From Pelobates cultripes (lineage: Eukaryota; Chordata; Amphibia; Anura; Pelobatidae): DNA of 64,000 nucleotides. The first letter of the stretch is position 1; every line of letters begins with the position of its first letter. The stretch is taken from contig OW240912.1 in NCBI GenBank assembly GCA_933207985.1, positions 236,042,244-236,106,243 on the forward strand, given 5' to 3'. Below, one piece after another: positions 45,437 through 57,674 of the stretch. The notes under the pieces are model-generated. The model did no database searches. It was not told the DNA's origin and saw only the letters and a program-made list of their open reading frames with translations. The position numbers and the translations under genes were made by a program.

Positions 45437-45974
45437 ACCGGGGATCTTCTCAGTCCTGGTCCTGCTTTCTACCTCTGAGCCACAGCAGCTATTTACAGTG
45501 AAGACTGATTCCAATCCTGTTCATCCTGACATGGCTACTACTCTGGGGGCTGCACCTTGACTTGGCTGTGTTTCACCTGACTCTGATCAGTCATCAGCAG
45601 GGTATATAAACCCAGCCTCGCCCTGTGCTCAGTGTCAAGTCTTTGATCCTGTTTGTTCCAGTGTTCCTGTTTCATCGCTTCGCATTATTGACCCCGGCTT
45701 CCTGACTCGTTTATTCTGACTTCTGGCACCCCTTGACTTCGGCTACTCCTCGTTGTTCCTGTCCTCTGGCATCCTTTGACCTCGGCTATCCCTCGACCAT
45801 CCTGCTGGTTCAGTCCTTGCCTGTCCTGCGTATTGGTACTGCATCCCGCACAGCCCCCGTGCACAGACCCACAGGCCAGGTGAATTCTTACCTGACCACC
45901 TCGGCCTGTGGCTATCTGCAAGGGTGAGCATCATATCTGCGCTACAGACTCCCAACTCAGGTAAGACCCTGACA
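45366..45974 (+). repeat. 3' LTR of the gag-only element
   Basis: 609 bp, same length as the 5' LTR with no indel. The stop codon of the gag frame lies 71 bp inside it. Confidence 0.93.
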
Positions 45975-46990
45975 ACAACCGCACGAACCAGAGACCACCC
46001 TAGAGCTTGTTAACACCTATTAACAACTTGGAACGTTTCTCACCACAGTGTTCTAATTGTTCGTCTGGGTGGCCGCAATTCCTATGGACAACGACGAGGT
46101 GGCTGCTATCTTGTTCGCATGAACGCAGGCAGCGGTGTTTGGGCATGAATCTCATGGAACTAAAATTGGACACAGAAACACCACTGGACTTTTATCATCG
46201 CCTGCGTTTGTTTCTATACAACTTAGAAGGGCACTGTTCGGTGAAATCATTTTTCTGGATGAGGGGAACAAGCTCCAGAATAAGACTACTGACTCTGTTC
46301 TGTAGTTTGTTCGTTTTCAAACTACCGAATTAGACCGACTGCAAGCCTTTATTCTCTAGAACCGTTTTGGGCATGGGACCATGCCTGTGGTCGGTCAAAT
46401 AAATTACTTCCAGGAAATTCCTGAACCCCTGAACTGATCTGGGTTATTTTGGGGTATGTTGGTCACCCAGATCAGGGCTATCAGGGGATGTAACCTTTGT
46501 GGGGTTTTTTATGTATTTTTGGGGTGTTTTGGAAAAAGTATGTTTTTCTGTTCTTGGAGATAATTGGATTAGATTAGTACAGTTCCTGATCCAATTATCT
46601 CCCAGGCACAGAGGAGGGATTATCTGATTTTGTATGGGAGTGCCCTGGATCTGAGAGCCAATGTAATTGTGTATTTGTTTTGACTGTGGTTTACTCTCAG
46701 GTTCAGGGGGCAGTGCCCCTTGCATGGGGACATGCATATAAGGCCAGTTGTGGCTGCCATTAAAAGATGCCAGCTTGCACTCCAAAACTGTGTGTTGTCC
46801 TGTTATTGGAGGGAAAGAAGATTTAACCCCTGTGTCTGTTGTTCCAGCTTGCAGGGGATTCAACGGGGAAAGTCCTTGTAAGGACTAGAGCCCCCAGGAC
46901 TGAGTGTCGTCCAGTACCTCGGCTTTCTAGAGCGAATTCCCCATTCAGCTCCAGGAAGAAGTGGTTCCAGGGCCCCAGTCAAGCCACGGC

Positions 46991-47172
46991 CAGGGGCGGA
47001 CTGAGAACCCTCAGGGCCCCCGGGCAAAATAAATCAAGGGCCCCCTTACAGGCCCCACCCATACTCTGCAGCAAGTGCCACCCTTGTCCCGCCTCCATGC
47101 ACCGCCTCCAGCCACACCCTACACAATCTTTAGACACAAGGAACAAAAGGGCAATAAGCCCTTCGAGGCCCC
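46991..47172. mobile_element. Start of hAT-like insertion, cut by gap
   Basis: CAGGGGCGGACTGAGAACC begins exactly where the block stops matching its twin. The preceding 8 bp GCCACGGC would be the target duplication. In the twin (57027-57045) GCCACGGC runs on without insertion. The other end lies in or beyond the gap. Confidence 0.65.
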
Positions 47173-47272
47173 NNNNNNNNNNNNNNNNNNNNNNNNNNNN
47201 NNNNNNNNNNNNNNNNNNNNNNNNNNNNNNNNNNNNNNNNNNNNNNNNNNNNNNNNNNNNNNNNNNNNNNNN
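47173..47272. other. Assembly gap, 100 N
   Basis: Exactly 100 undetermined bases between the two near-identical blocks. Confidence 1.
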
Positions 47273-47389
47273 ATATTTATTTATTTCATATTATATATAT
47301 ATATATATATAAATGATAATTATATATATATATATTTAATCAATATCATTCTACGTGTATTTTGATATTAATATATATAATTATATATA

Positions 47390-48521
47390 CCGTATTTTTC
47401 ACTCCATAAGACGCACTTTTTTCCCCTCAAAAGTGAGGGGACATGTCTGTGCGTCTTATGGAGCAAATGTGAAGCTTTACTTACCTGTCTTGTAGCGTGG
47501 GCTGGCAGCACAGCGCGCAGCGCGGTACAGGAACTTCAATTTCAGGTTCCGGTTTCTGGCGGGACTGAACGGAAACCGGAACCTGAAATTGAAGTTCCTG
47601 TACCGCGGTGCGAGCTGTTAAGCCGGCCCACGCTACAAGACAGGTATGTAATTATGGGACACTATGGGACAAGGGAAGGGGAGTGGGGGGACACTATGGG
47701 ACAAGGGAAGGGGAGCAGGGGGACACTATGGGACAAGGGAAGGGGAGGGGGGACACTATGGGACGTTGAGTGAGGGGACACCATGGTACAAAGGGAGGGA
47801 GGGGGACACTCATGGGGAAGGGAGGGGGGGGAAACCAGGGACAAGGGGAGGGAGGACACTGTAGGACCAGGGGAGGGAAGGGGGACACTATGGGACAAGG
47901 GAAGGAGGGATGGGGGGACACTATGGGAGAAGGGGAGGGGATGGGGGGACACTCATAGGAGAAGGGAAGGGGGACACCTGGCGGGGAGGAGGGGGAGGGA
48001 AGCGACACTATGGGACAAGGTGAGGGGGGGTAATACCACTAAGGGGATGGGAAAGTAATCTATGGGATGTAAGGGAGGGGGAGAAACACCATGAGAAGGG
48101 AGAGAAATTCCACTCATGGAGGGGGGAACACCATGGAGGGGGGGAGAACACTATGGAAAGGGGGGAGAACACTATGAAAGGGGGGATGAATACTATGGGA
48201 GGGAGAGAGAACACTATGGGAGGGGGAGAACACTATGGGAAGGGGGGAGAACACTATGGGATGAGGGGAGGGGAGAGCACTATTGGATGAGAACACTATT
48301 GGACAAGGGGAGGAGGGGAGAACACTATTGGACAAGGGGATGGGGGGTTAAAGAACACTATGGGACAGGGGAGGAGGGGTTACAAATCACTATGGGACAG
48401 AGGAAGGGGGGGTTAAAGATCATTATGGGACAGGAGAGGGGAGTAGGTGGTAAGGAAGACTATGGGACAGGGGAGAAAAAAAAATTTTGGTGTGGTGCAT
48501 CTTATGGAGTGAAAAATACGG
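47390..48521. mobile_element. TA-flanked element with hairpin and minisatellite, copy 2
   Basis: Twin of 34902-36025. The hairpin is at 47482-47646 and the minisatellite at 47651-48480. Minisatellite units differ from copy 1 by many small G-run indels, more than any other part of the block. Confidence 0.85.
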
Positions 48522-49631
48522 TATGTATATTAATATTAAAATACACTTAGACAGTGTATGTGTATTTATGTGTATGTATGTGTATTTATATATTTAGATC
48601 ATATAAATAAAAAATATATATGATCTAAGTATATAAAATTTATTTTTAAACTGTTTTAAACTTCTTTTTATTTTTTTACAGGCAGCAGGGGGAGTGCCTG
48701 TCATTACAGGAACTCCCCCTGCTGGCACTGCTGTGGACGGCTATGCCGTTCATGTGATCACTCTCAAGGACCCTCGCGATCACATGGCCCAGGGGGGCTG
48801 CAATGGAAGCAGGGGGACTCCCTGGGATGCCAGGTGAGTCCCCACACCGCGAGCGCCGGCGTGGGATCGCCGGAGACCGGGTAAGAACAAAGGACGGCGG
48901 GGACGTGCAATGCCACCCCCCCCCCCGGCGTTTAGAGCCGGGTCCCCAAGGACGGCATAGCATGCCTACCGTCCTAAAGGGATTAAACACAAATGTTGAC
49001 CAAGAAAAGCTTCTGGCATCACCTACAAGTTGTCAGTGATTTTATTGCATAACATTTTACAGATAAGCTTGGAAAAAAGTCCATAGTTTCATTAGTTTAG
49101 ACTGAAATCCTAAATCCTAAATCATATATCAAAGCAGATTTATCTATAGCACAAAGCATTAAGTAACGAGAAGGCCAGACACATGATCTAAAAGTTAAAA
49201 TTATTTTCCATGTAAGTAAAGTGCATATGTCATTAAAATAAACAATTCACACAGCAGAAATTAAACTCAAAAGTTACACAGATATGGAATAATTCAGAAG
49301 ATAAGTAACTTAAAATGGAAATGACTGAAATACAGATGTAATTAAAATTATTCAACATTAGTTCAACACAATAAATGCTTCAAGTGGTTTCTCCAAATTC
49401 AACTGAAAATGCAACTTATAATGACTTCTCCAGTCTCAAAAGTATGCAACCCCCTGAAAAGCATCCCTCACAACAGCACACATATGCAAAACAGGTGTTG
49501 TCTCAAGCACAAATCATGAAACTAATCAAGGGCTTCATTAGTTGCACCAGGTGTGCTTGAGCTAGAACACTTGAAATACCTGAACTGGCTAGGGGTTTGT
49601 TGAGTTTCACGTTTGACTGCATGTTACAAAT

Positions 49632-50457
49632 ATGGTCAAAGAATGGTCCGTAAAGTTAAGAGAAGAGATCATTGCCCTTTAAAAACAAGGAACAGGACAT
49701 GAAAAGATAGCAAAGGCACTGAATGTTTCAAGAGACACTGTTGGAAGCATAGATCGCAAGTTCAAAGTTGAAGTGGACGGGGCAGAAAAAGGAAGATATC
49801 AATTGCTGTAACCAGATTTCTGAGGAGGCAGGTTGTGAAAAACCCTTGGTGACTGCAAAAGACCTTCAGCAAGACTTGGTGGCAACAGGCACTGAGGTTT
49901 TAGTGAGCACAGTAAGACGCATGCTAAATGCAGAAGGTTTACATGCCAGAACTCAAAAATGTGCACCACTACTGACCAAAAAGCACAAGAAAAGTCAGCT
50001 CCAACATGCTAAAAATTATATAAATAAGACACAGATTCTCTTCTGTGAAGCAATGAAACAAAACATGAACTTTTTTGGCCCAATGGATCGGCGACATGTC
50101 TGGAGGAAGAAGAATGAAGCATACACTGAAAAGAACACTCTTCCTACAGTTAAGCATTGAGGTGGCTCAGTGATGCTTTGGGGCTGCTTTGCATCCTCTG
50201 GCACTGGAAACCTGTAGCGTGTGGAAGGCAAGCTGGATTAATTGAATTATCAGGAAATCCTAGGAGAAAACGTTATGACATCTGTGAGTTAGCTGAAGTT
50301 AGGGCGTCATTTTACTTTCCAACATGACAAAGATCCGAAGCATACCTCAAATTCCACCAAGGCTTGGTTGCAGAAGAAGTCTTGGAAAATTCTACAGTGG
50401 CTATCACTTGGACCCTTTCGAAAATCATTTGAAGAAGCCAGGCAGAACAAAATGTAT
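49632..50457 (+). pseudogene. Tc1-like transposase remnant, copy 2
   Basis: Same breaks as the copy at 37135. Differences are single bases, such as CACCACTACTG for CACAACTACTG and GATCGGCG for GATCGACG. The shared breaks show decay preceded the duplication or allele split. Confidence 0.88.
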
Positions 50458-50560
50458 TAATTTCTCACACTTTTTAAAAAAGATTTTATTCATTTTAAAT
50501 TGTATTATATATATATATAATAAAATTTTAAGCTTATATTTATTATCTTTACTTTAAGAG

Positions 50561-51857
50561 TGTGCGTGACGTAGTTGTAGTAAAAGGGTTAAAGTTCACT
50601 ATTTGTCAGCACTAGACCGGAAATAATGACAAAATCCCCTTTAACACCACTCACACTTAAATATAATGATATAACTATTACTATTTTAATGTTGCCACCA
50701 CCAAGACAATTTATAAATGGGGTGCCTTGGTCCCCTAAGGTAAATCAATTATAAAAACCCAAGAAATACAACTTCGCACAATATCTTAGCAATGCTATGC
50801 AAAATACTAATTAGTCTCTTTGGGTAACATGATTCTTAACCAGACAAAGGCAGAACTTAATAAAGGAATATTTATTATGAGCAAAAAAATAGTACAAACA
50901 ATAGATGAAAAAACAAATTCTTTACACCAACAACAGATAAAAACAAAAGGGATAAAATAACAGAAGTCATAAACAAAAGGTTTTCAAAGTAAAACTTCTG
51001 GCCATGGGGTCTCTGGCAAGGAAGATGGTGACTTACTCAAAATTGGATTTTGGCCCCAAACAAGTACACAGACATTTCAATATCATTGGATATATACCAT
51101 GTGGATTACTACATGTGGTCTTGAGGTGGAGTTAAGGAATATATATAGAGATAATGAGTGACCACCCCCTTGTGTTCCAGACCAACATCAATCCAAATGG
51201 AAACATTTGGTTCTTTCTTCTCTTATGTACCCACCACAGAAATAATAATTGCATCTACGAATTTGTTATTATTTTCCCATTCTATACATATGTCGTACAC
51301 CTTACTTGCATCCCAATATGGCCGACATCACAATTCCTTCCCCTATGGTTAAGTTATGCCAATCATGTTTGGGCTTGTTTAGAAGATGGCGCTTGTCACA
51401 TTCCAAATATAACAAAAATGAGGCTTAATTATTATTCCGTGGGTAAATATTAATGTTTTTCCTTTTGGATATGATACTGGAACAAGGCTAATGGCCATTA
51501 ACATATTAAAGAAATCCACTCATCAATTAAAAGATAGAGGCCATATGGATGAGGAGACATTCAGGCTACGTCTGTGTGACTTCTCACTCCCTACAGAGCC
51601 TTTGATTAATTCATAGGCTCCAACCTTTTTACATTCCTATGCAATTTCCATTACCCCTTCTGTCATCTGACTTCGGTAGGGGGTCCTAGCTTCAAAAAGA
51701 ATTAAGGCTAAAAAAAATCACCATCTGACCATATTAACCCCTTTTGACATTGCCAATACCATCTCTACTAGGCAGGCAGAACATTAATGCACTACACAAA
51801 TTACATTAAAGGACAATATTCCATAGTGTAATAATGAATTATGCCCCTTGCCGTGAC
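50561..51857. repeat. Unnamed interspersed repeat, copy B twin
   Basis: Twin of 38064-39360, with two or so base differences. Confidence 0.65.
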
Positions 51858-52321
51858 ACACACTGCCACTGGAACACTGTAGCATGGGAAATGAAGGAGC
51901 AGATGAAAGGAGCTGTATGGTCACAGAGGGGGATGACTGTGGAAAATACTCATATTGCAGTGTTTTAGTGGCAAAAGTGAAAACACAGTGTTTGACAGCT
52001 CTAACCCAGCCCAATATATCTGTGCACTTTCTGCCCCTGCAGTCTATTATAAGCCACCCCTGGTCTATGCTTTGAGTCCCTTTATCGCTCTCTCCCCTGT
52101 TGACTGCTCTCCACTGAAGTCTCATTCAGACAGGAACTAAAAGTAGTGCTCCCTGGGCAGGACTTTCGTCTGAAACTCTGCATATAGAAATTGAACTAAA
52201 CTGCTTGGTTGTGACTTCATACAGTAGTAGTAAAATATTTCCTTTAGCACTGCAGTTCTTGCTGGCTACATTTCCCATGAGACTCAGCCAACCATTGAGT
52301 ATCTAGAGAAATATAATGTAC
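51858..52321. other. No gene seen (copy 2)
   Basis: Twin of 39361-39824; nothing recognised. Confidence 0.45.
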
Positions 52322-52907
52322 TTAAAGGGATTCTCCAGTGCCAGGAAAACATATTAGTTTTCCTGGCACTGCAGGACCCTCTAGTGCCCTTCTCCCTCCC
52401 ACCCCCCATCGCAAGTTGCTGAAGGGGTTAAAACCCCTTCAGTGACTTACCGGAGTCCAGCGCCAATGTCCCTTGGTGCTGGGTCATGCTCTGCCTTCGC
52501 TCCTCCCCCGCCAATGTCAGCCGGCGGGGGAGGCCTAATACGCATGCACGGCCGTCTGCGGGGGAGACCTAATGGCCACGCACCCACATTAGACGGCAAG
52601 GGCCACGCACCCGCATTAGACCTCCCCATAGGAAAGCATTGTACAATGCTTTCCTATGTGGATTTCAGCGATGCATGAGGACATCCAGCATCGTTTTACA
52701 TTTTTTTTCGTGTTCTATGAACACAGAAGTCTCCTCTAGTGTCTGTCTAGTAGACAGCCACTAGAGGAGGACTTAACCCTGCAATGTAAATATTGCAGTT
52801 TATAAAAACTGCAATAATTACACTTGCACGGTTAAGGGTGGTGTGCGTTGGCACCCAGACCACTCCAATGGACAGTAGTGGTCTGGGTGCCTGGAATATT
52901 CCTTTAA
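52322..52907. mobile_element. TTAA-flanked hairpin-rich MITE, copy 2
   Basis: Twin of 39825-40410 with TTAA at both ends. Confidence 0.85.
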
Positions 52908-54278
52908 TCTGAAGTATTACGGGTAAGACCTATGGGTCATAAAACATATAAATAATTTTTTGTAAATCATATTATATATATATATACATATACTCACACA
53001 CACACACAAACAAATTGGCCACCAGGTAACACTGTAAGTAATAACAATTGATATATTATTGATAGAATAGAGTATTGGTATTAGCACATTAAGTGAGCAA
53101 AGTCCAACTTTGGGGAAGGATCAAATTCCAGGTGTGAAGCCTAGTGCCCTACCATCTAAAAACGTCAGCAGCTACCACTACTCACGGTTATTTAGTAAAT
53201 TGCGAATTCTAAATGAATTCAAAGTAAATTTACAATTTGAGGCCAAAGTAACCAAACTGAGAGCGTGGAGATTTTTTCCAGTTTGGCTTTTTTTGGCCTT
53301 GGAAATTCACCTTTAATTCTCACTTTCTGTGTATGTTGTTTGTAAAAATGATGTAGGTCAGTATCATCCATATTTCTTTTATTTGTTCATTACCTTTATG
53401 TTATTAAAATCAGATTATAAAATAGATTTAAAAAATAAATAATCTGAAACAAACATATGTTAAAACTTACTGTATTCAGATAACTTCGGTTATGTTGAAA
53501 CCTGATTTTTAGCTGTATGTTCTATTCAAGATAAAGTGCAAGAGAGTGGGAGGGATAAAGCTGTTTCCCCCTTTTAAACAGAACTAAAGCCAGCAGAGAG
53601 TGGAATTCATTTGAACTCCTACATCCCATGAAGAAACGCATTTAATTAATACTTAAATACTGTATCCTTATGTACTTAGAAACCATTAGCCTGCAAGGCA
53701 TTTTCAATAACTGTAAAGTTTACTTAAGCACAGATATGGATGAAACACTTCATGGGAATTGCAGACTCCTGTACTATTATGTATGTCTAACATGAACACA
53801 AACTAAATGTAAAAAAGGAACTTATCACTTAGCAAGCAGCATAGAAATAACTAGTACAATTAAAGGGACATCCATTCCTCAAAACATAAAAAATGAAATA
53901 ATCACTATTTAGCACATATATCGCCATAAAACATGCATACATTTAACTATGCATTTTTCATTGGTGGTATAACTAAATAAATTGCAAAAGCTGCAGATCT
54001 TTAGTCTGAAGCCTTTCTAAGCCCTCGCCTTCTTCCCCTGGCAAAGACTGCCTGTAGCTGTCCAATCACAGACTTTTCAATGCAGCTCAACGAGAAGAAC
54101 CTCTGTTTGCCTCTTGAATTTATCTCCACTGAGCTAAGCAACCAGGTTAAGTAATAAAAGTGCCACTTTGTATTGTAATCTGCACTTTTTATAAAAGTTA
54201 CCGATCATATCACCATGTAAATTTTTGACTACAGAACTTTGTATTTTAGTGCTTTTTGATTGTTTTTACTTGGGTTTA

Positions 54279-54328
<50 letters not shown>

Positions 54329-54575
54329 CACAACCTGTATATTATCTGTTTCTACTTCTCCAGTCTTTTTAGGGGTTTAGAGAGAATCCCCTTTTTCAGG
54401 CGTGCTACCTTCTGTGTTGTTTTGTATGCTTTAGTTGTGTGCCTTTCAAAGATTTCCTCTAATCCCATTGAGTGAATATACATAGAAGCACAACAAACAG
54501 GCTGCTGTATTAAAATGTATTTATTGAAACAGTATAAAATAAGGATACACCCAGCACCCCTCCCCAATGGGCTTA
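52908..54575. other. No gene; TA microsatellite (copy 2)
   Basis: Twin of 40411-42059. The TA run is at about 54285-54325. It carries the 10-bp insertion ATTCTAAATG relative to copy 1 near 53206-53216. Confidence 0.5.
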
Positions 54576-55781
54576 GCTAGAACAGCACAGCATAACACCT
54601 TATGAGATCTGCAACCTCATCTGGCTCCCTAAGCACTTACGGTCAGCCATCTCCTCACTTCCCCCCTCTATTGCCTTGACACTCCAGATTTGGGACAAAA
54701 ACAGGCAGAGGCTGTCCAACAATGCCCCTCGGTCACTGGCGACCCCAATAGCAGCACTACTGTACTGGGTCCCAACCTTCAATGCAAAACCCTGGTTAGA
54801 ACAGAGAGTAACTCACTTGCTTGTACAAGTTAATGGAGTTACTGGATTACCCAATCCTGACATCTAAAAACAACCTTCCCTGATCCTCGCACTACTCCTT
54901 CCTACAACTAAAATCCGTCCTATCTAGACAACTTAGGCCAGGAACTAGACACGTACTCTCAACTGCTACAATTACAAAATGGGAACAATTGTGTATAAAT
55001 GAGAAGATGCCTCCTTTATGTAAACCGATATTCATGTGTTACAAACTCATCTCAGACCACATAACATTCCCAGAATCTAATCCCGCCACACAATGACACA
55101 CTGATTTACATTACGCCCCCTCTCCCAGAAACAATGGGAAAAATGTTTTAAACTTAACCACAAACTGATAAAATCAGCTGCTCTAAAGGAACAACATTAT
55201 AAAACGCTGGAACGTTGGTACATGGTACCCAGCAGGCTGCATAAGATACTCCCCTAAACATCCACCACATGATGGCACTGTGACACTGAGGAGGGCTTTC
55301 ACCTACATGTGTGGTGGATGTGTGCAGGCCTCACAAACTTCTGGAAAGCGGTTTATCGCCTTATTACTAAAAATGTGGAGCTCCCTATAGCTTTTTTGCC
55401 AAGGACCTATCTCCTCTTTGACTTACCTAATTCCCTGCTGCACCACATAGTAAAACTGATTATGCATATAGTGCTCACGGCCCAACGATGTATTGCTAGG
55501 GACTGGAAATCTAAAACTGATTGAAAGCCTCCAACTAGAACTTCATAAGCAAGGCTCTTATGAGCTTCAATTCCCCCATCTTTTCCTCCAAACAAAAATC
55601 ATCTCAAATACATGGTCGACAGGGGAAACATGGAGATCGGATGCCAAGGTCTGAAGACATGTAATCTCAAACAATATGTTATGTCTGTTAGTTATAGGAT
55701 ACCCTGGGAATTGGCGACATGCCTTTGGGCCGTCATCAAATACTCTATGGAAACTTACCTATGTTTAAGCATCTTGATGTA
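54576..55781 (+). pseudogene. L1/Tx1-type LINE ORF2 C-terminal remnant, copy 2
   Basis: Twin of 42060-43265 with the same frame breaks and around ten base differences. Confidence 0.65.
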
Positions 55782-55916
55782 CGTTCTTTTGTATGTGACA
55801 GTGTGATCCTGTAATGACAACAAAAACCAAAACAAACGAGGTGTCGCTACCAAAATACCCAAAAGTGTTAAGGAACAATATATAAAATACAACCTCTTAA
55901 TAGAGATCAATAAGAG

Positions 55917-57130
55917 TGTGACAAACTCCCCTTCTTACAAGAGTTTGCCACGAGCTCGTGGAGGAGCCTGCTTGCCAGCCTCTTGCCCACAGACTATGGA
56001 CGCTGTGAAATATAATGTTAAAGTCTCAGATCGTACAATTGGGATTACCGAACAACCGCACGAACCAGAGACCACCCTGGAGCTTGTTAACACCTATTAA
56101 CAACTTGGAGCGTTTCTCACCACAGTGTTCTAATTGTTCGTCTGGGTGGCCGCAATTCCTATGGACAACGACGAGGTGGCTGCTATCTTGTTCGCATGAA
56201 CGCAGGCAGCGGTGTTTGGGCATGAATCTCATGGAACTAAAATTGGACACAGAAACACCACTGGACTTTTATCATCGCCTGCGTTTGTTTCTATACAACT
56301 TAGAAGGGCACTGTTCGGTGAAATCATTTTTCTGGATGAGGGGAACAAGCTCCAGAATAAGACTACTGACTCTGTTCTGTAGTTTGTTCGTTTTCAAACT
56401 ACCGAATTAGACCGACTGCAAGCCTTTATTCTCTAGAACCGTTTTGGGCATGGGACCATGCCTGTGGTCGGTCAAATAAATTACTTCCAGGAAATTCCTG
56501 AACCCCTGAACTGATCTGGGTTATTTTGGGGTATGTTGGTCACCCAGATCAGGGCTATCAGGGGATGTAACCTTTGTGGGTTTTTTTAATGTATTGTATG
56601 GAGATAATTGGATTAGATTAGTACAGTTCCTGATCCAATTATCTCCCAGGCACAGAGGAGGGATTATCTGATTTTGTATGGGAGTGCCCTGGATCTGAGA
56701 GCCAATGTAATTGTGTATTTGTTTTTACTGTGGTTTACTCTCAGGTTCAGGGGGCAGTGCCCCTTGCATGGGGACATGCATATAAGGCCAGTTGTGGCTG
56801 CCATTAAAAGATGCCAGCTTGCACTCCAAAACTGTGTGTTGTCCTGTTATTGGAGGGAAAGAAGATTTAACCCCTGTGTCTGTTGTTCCAGCTTGCAGGG
56901 GATTCAACGGGGAAAGTCCTTGTAAGGACTAGAGCCCCCAGGACTGAGTGTCGTCCAGTACCTCGGCTTTCTAGAGCGAATTCCCCATTCAGCTCCAGGA
57001 AGGAGTGGTTCCAGGGCCCCAGTCAAGCCACGGCTACTGTGGTCAGAAGTGCTGTGGTTTGTCCCCTGTTCCAGCTTGGAAGCGGTCCTTGGCGGAGCTA
57101 CCCAGTGAGAGTACCGGGAGTTCTGTTACA
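55917..57130 (+). mobile_element. Solo LTR (1214 bp) with AAGAG target duplication
   Basis: Starts TGTGACAAACTCCCC and ends GAGTTCTGTTACA (TG..CA). AAGAG at 55912-55916 is repeated at 57131-57135. Blocks such as TTGCCAGCCTC.TGCCC..GACTATGG and the 38-nt stem-loop (56513-56550) are shared with the LTR at 58271, and GACCGACTGCAAG..GTGGTCGGTCAAAT with the one at 11419. It supplies the unoccupied version of the site that the gag-only element entered in copy 1. Confidence 0.9.
56513..56550. other. Conserved LTR stem-loop
   Basis: GATCTGGGT at the start and CACCCAGATC at the end, 38 nt in total, as in the LTRs at 11717, 46436 and 58720. Confidence 0.8.
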
Positions 57131-57674
57131 AAGAGAAAAATTATATATGTGAAGAAAAAACACTATACGTAGTGTAATAAATTCCAGAAAACAATATAGG
57201 GTAGGGGGTGGTATAAAAATCACAACATATCTGATTCAGGGTTGTCACCCTTCAAAGAGGGTAACCAACACAGGATATCTATGTACAGCGGTATTATAGA
57301 TCCTCTTGGAGCATGTAGAAAAAATATAGAGAGAGCACAAATAATGTAGAAAGTATAAAAAAGGACAATTTATTGGCACAATATTGCATTTACAAGAAGA
57401 TAGGTATATGTATGCATAGCTCCACATCCAGTGGTATCAAAGAATCAGGTACAGGAGCCAATCTCTGCAGATATAGATAAGACCAAAATACCCCCCCCCC
57501 AAAAAAAAAAGAAACATACAAAACTTTAAAGAGCAAGTCTGCTGTATCCATCCAACGTGTTTAATCACAAGGACTTCTTCAGGGTTGGATTATTCATATC
57601 CGACATCCCTTCCTTAACTAAAGTGGTCTTCATGCTGCAATTCTCTGCACCAGCTCTTCCGGGTTAGTGATATC
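57131..57674. other. No gene; possible Penelope-like element edge
   Basis: AT-rich sequence with an A/C run at 57490-57510. CCAACGTGTTTAATCACAAG GACTTCTTCAGGGTTGG (57554-57586) resembles, on the minus strand, a phrase common at the edges of Penelope-like elements (CCTGAAGAAG..AAACACGTTGG). No protein part is present; this is a weak suggestion. Confidence 0.3.

Larger units (their letters stand above)
43541..45974 (+). mobile_element. Complete LTR retrotransposon with gag only
   Basis: Two 609-bp LTRs (43541-44149, 45366-45974) start TGTCACGG and end CCCTGACA. ACAAC at 43536-43540 is repeated at 45975-45979. The twin block at 56015-56060 shows the empty site with a single ACAAC, and the length difference equals element plus 5 bp. 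The 1216-bp interior encodes one gag-like frame and ends in a polypurine tract (45352-45362). There is no protease, RT, RNase H or integrase. No clear tRNA-primer site follows the 5' LTR. It must have been moved by enzymes from a relative. Confidence 0.95.
34785..46990. repeat. Near-identical large block, copy 1
   Basis: Aligns in order with 47273-57034. The offset is 12488 before the minisatellite, then 12497, 12507 and 12516, and 10077 after the gag-only element. By hand I count roughly five differences in 2 kb near 36-38 kb and about 18 in 3 kb near 40-43 kb, plus small indels. Confidence 0.95.
43401..46990 (+). mobile_element. Solo LTR, copy 1, interrupted by a gag-only LTR element
   Basis: Same LTR as 55917-57130 (starts TGTGACAAACTCC after AAGAG). 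It is split at 43540 by the 2434-bp element and stops at 46990, where a hAT-like terminus begins. Its right end is therefore not seen in this contig. The 38-nt stem-loop is at 46436-46473. Confidence 0.85.
47273..57034. repeat. Near-identical large block, copy 2
   Basis: Begins directly after the gap at the point equal to 34785 and carries the same series of elements, without the gag-only LTR element and the hAT-like insertion. A 33-bp net deletion near 56580 and a 10-bp and a 9-bp insertion (near 53210 and 54425) also differ from copy 1. Confidence 0.95.

Noticed and set aside
46839..47365. Frames of 96-157 codons crossing the second gap
   Set aside because: They depend on unknown bases and join unrelated contigs.
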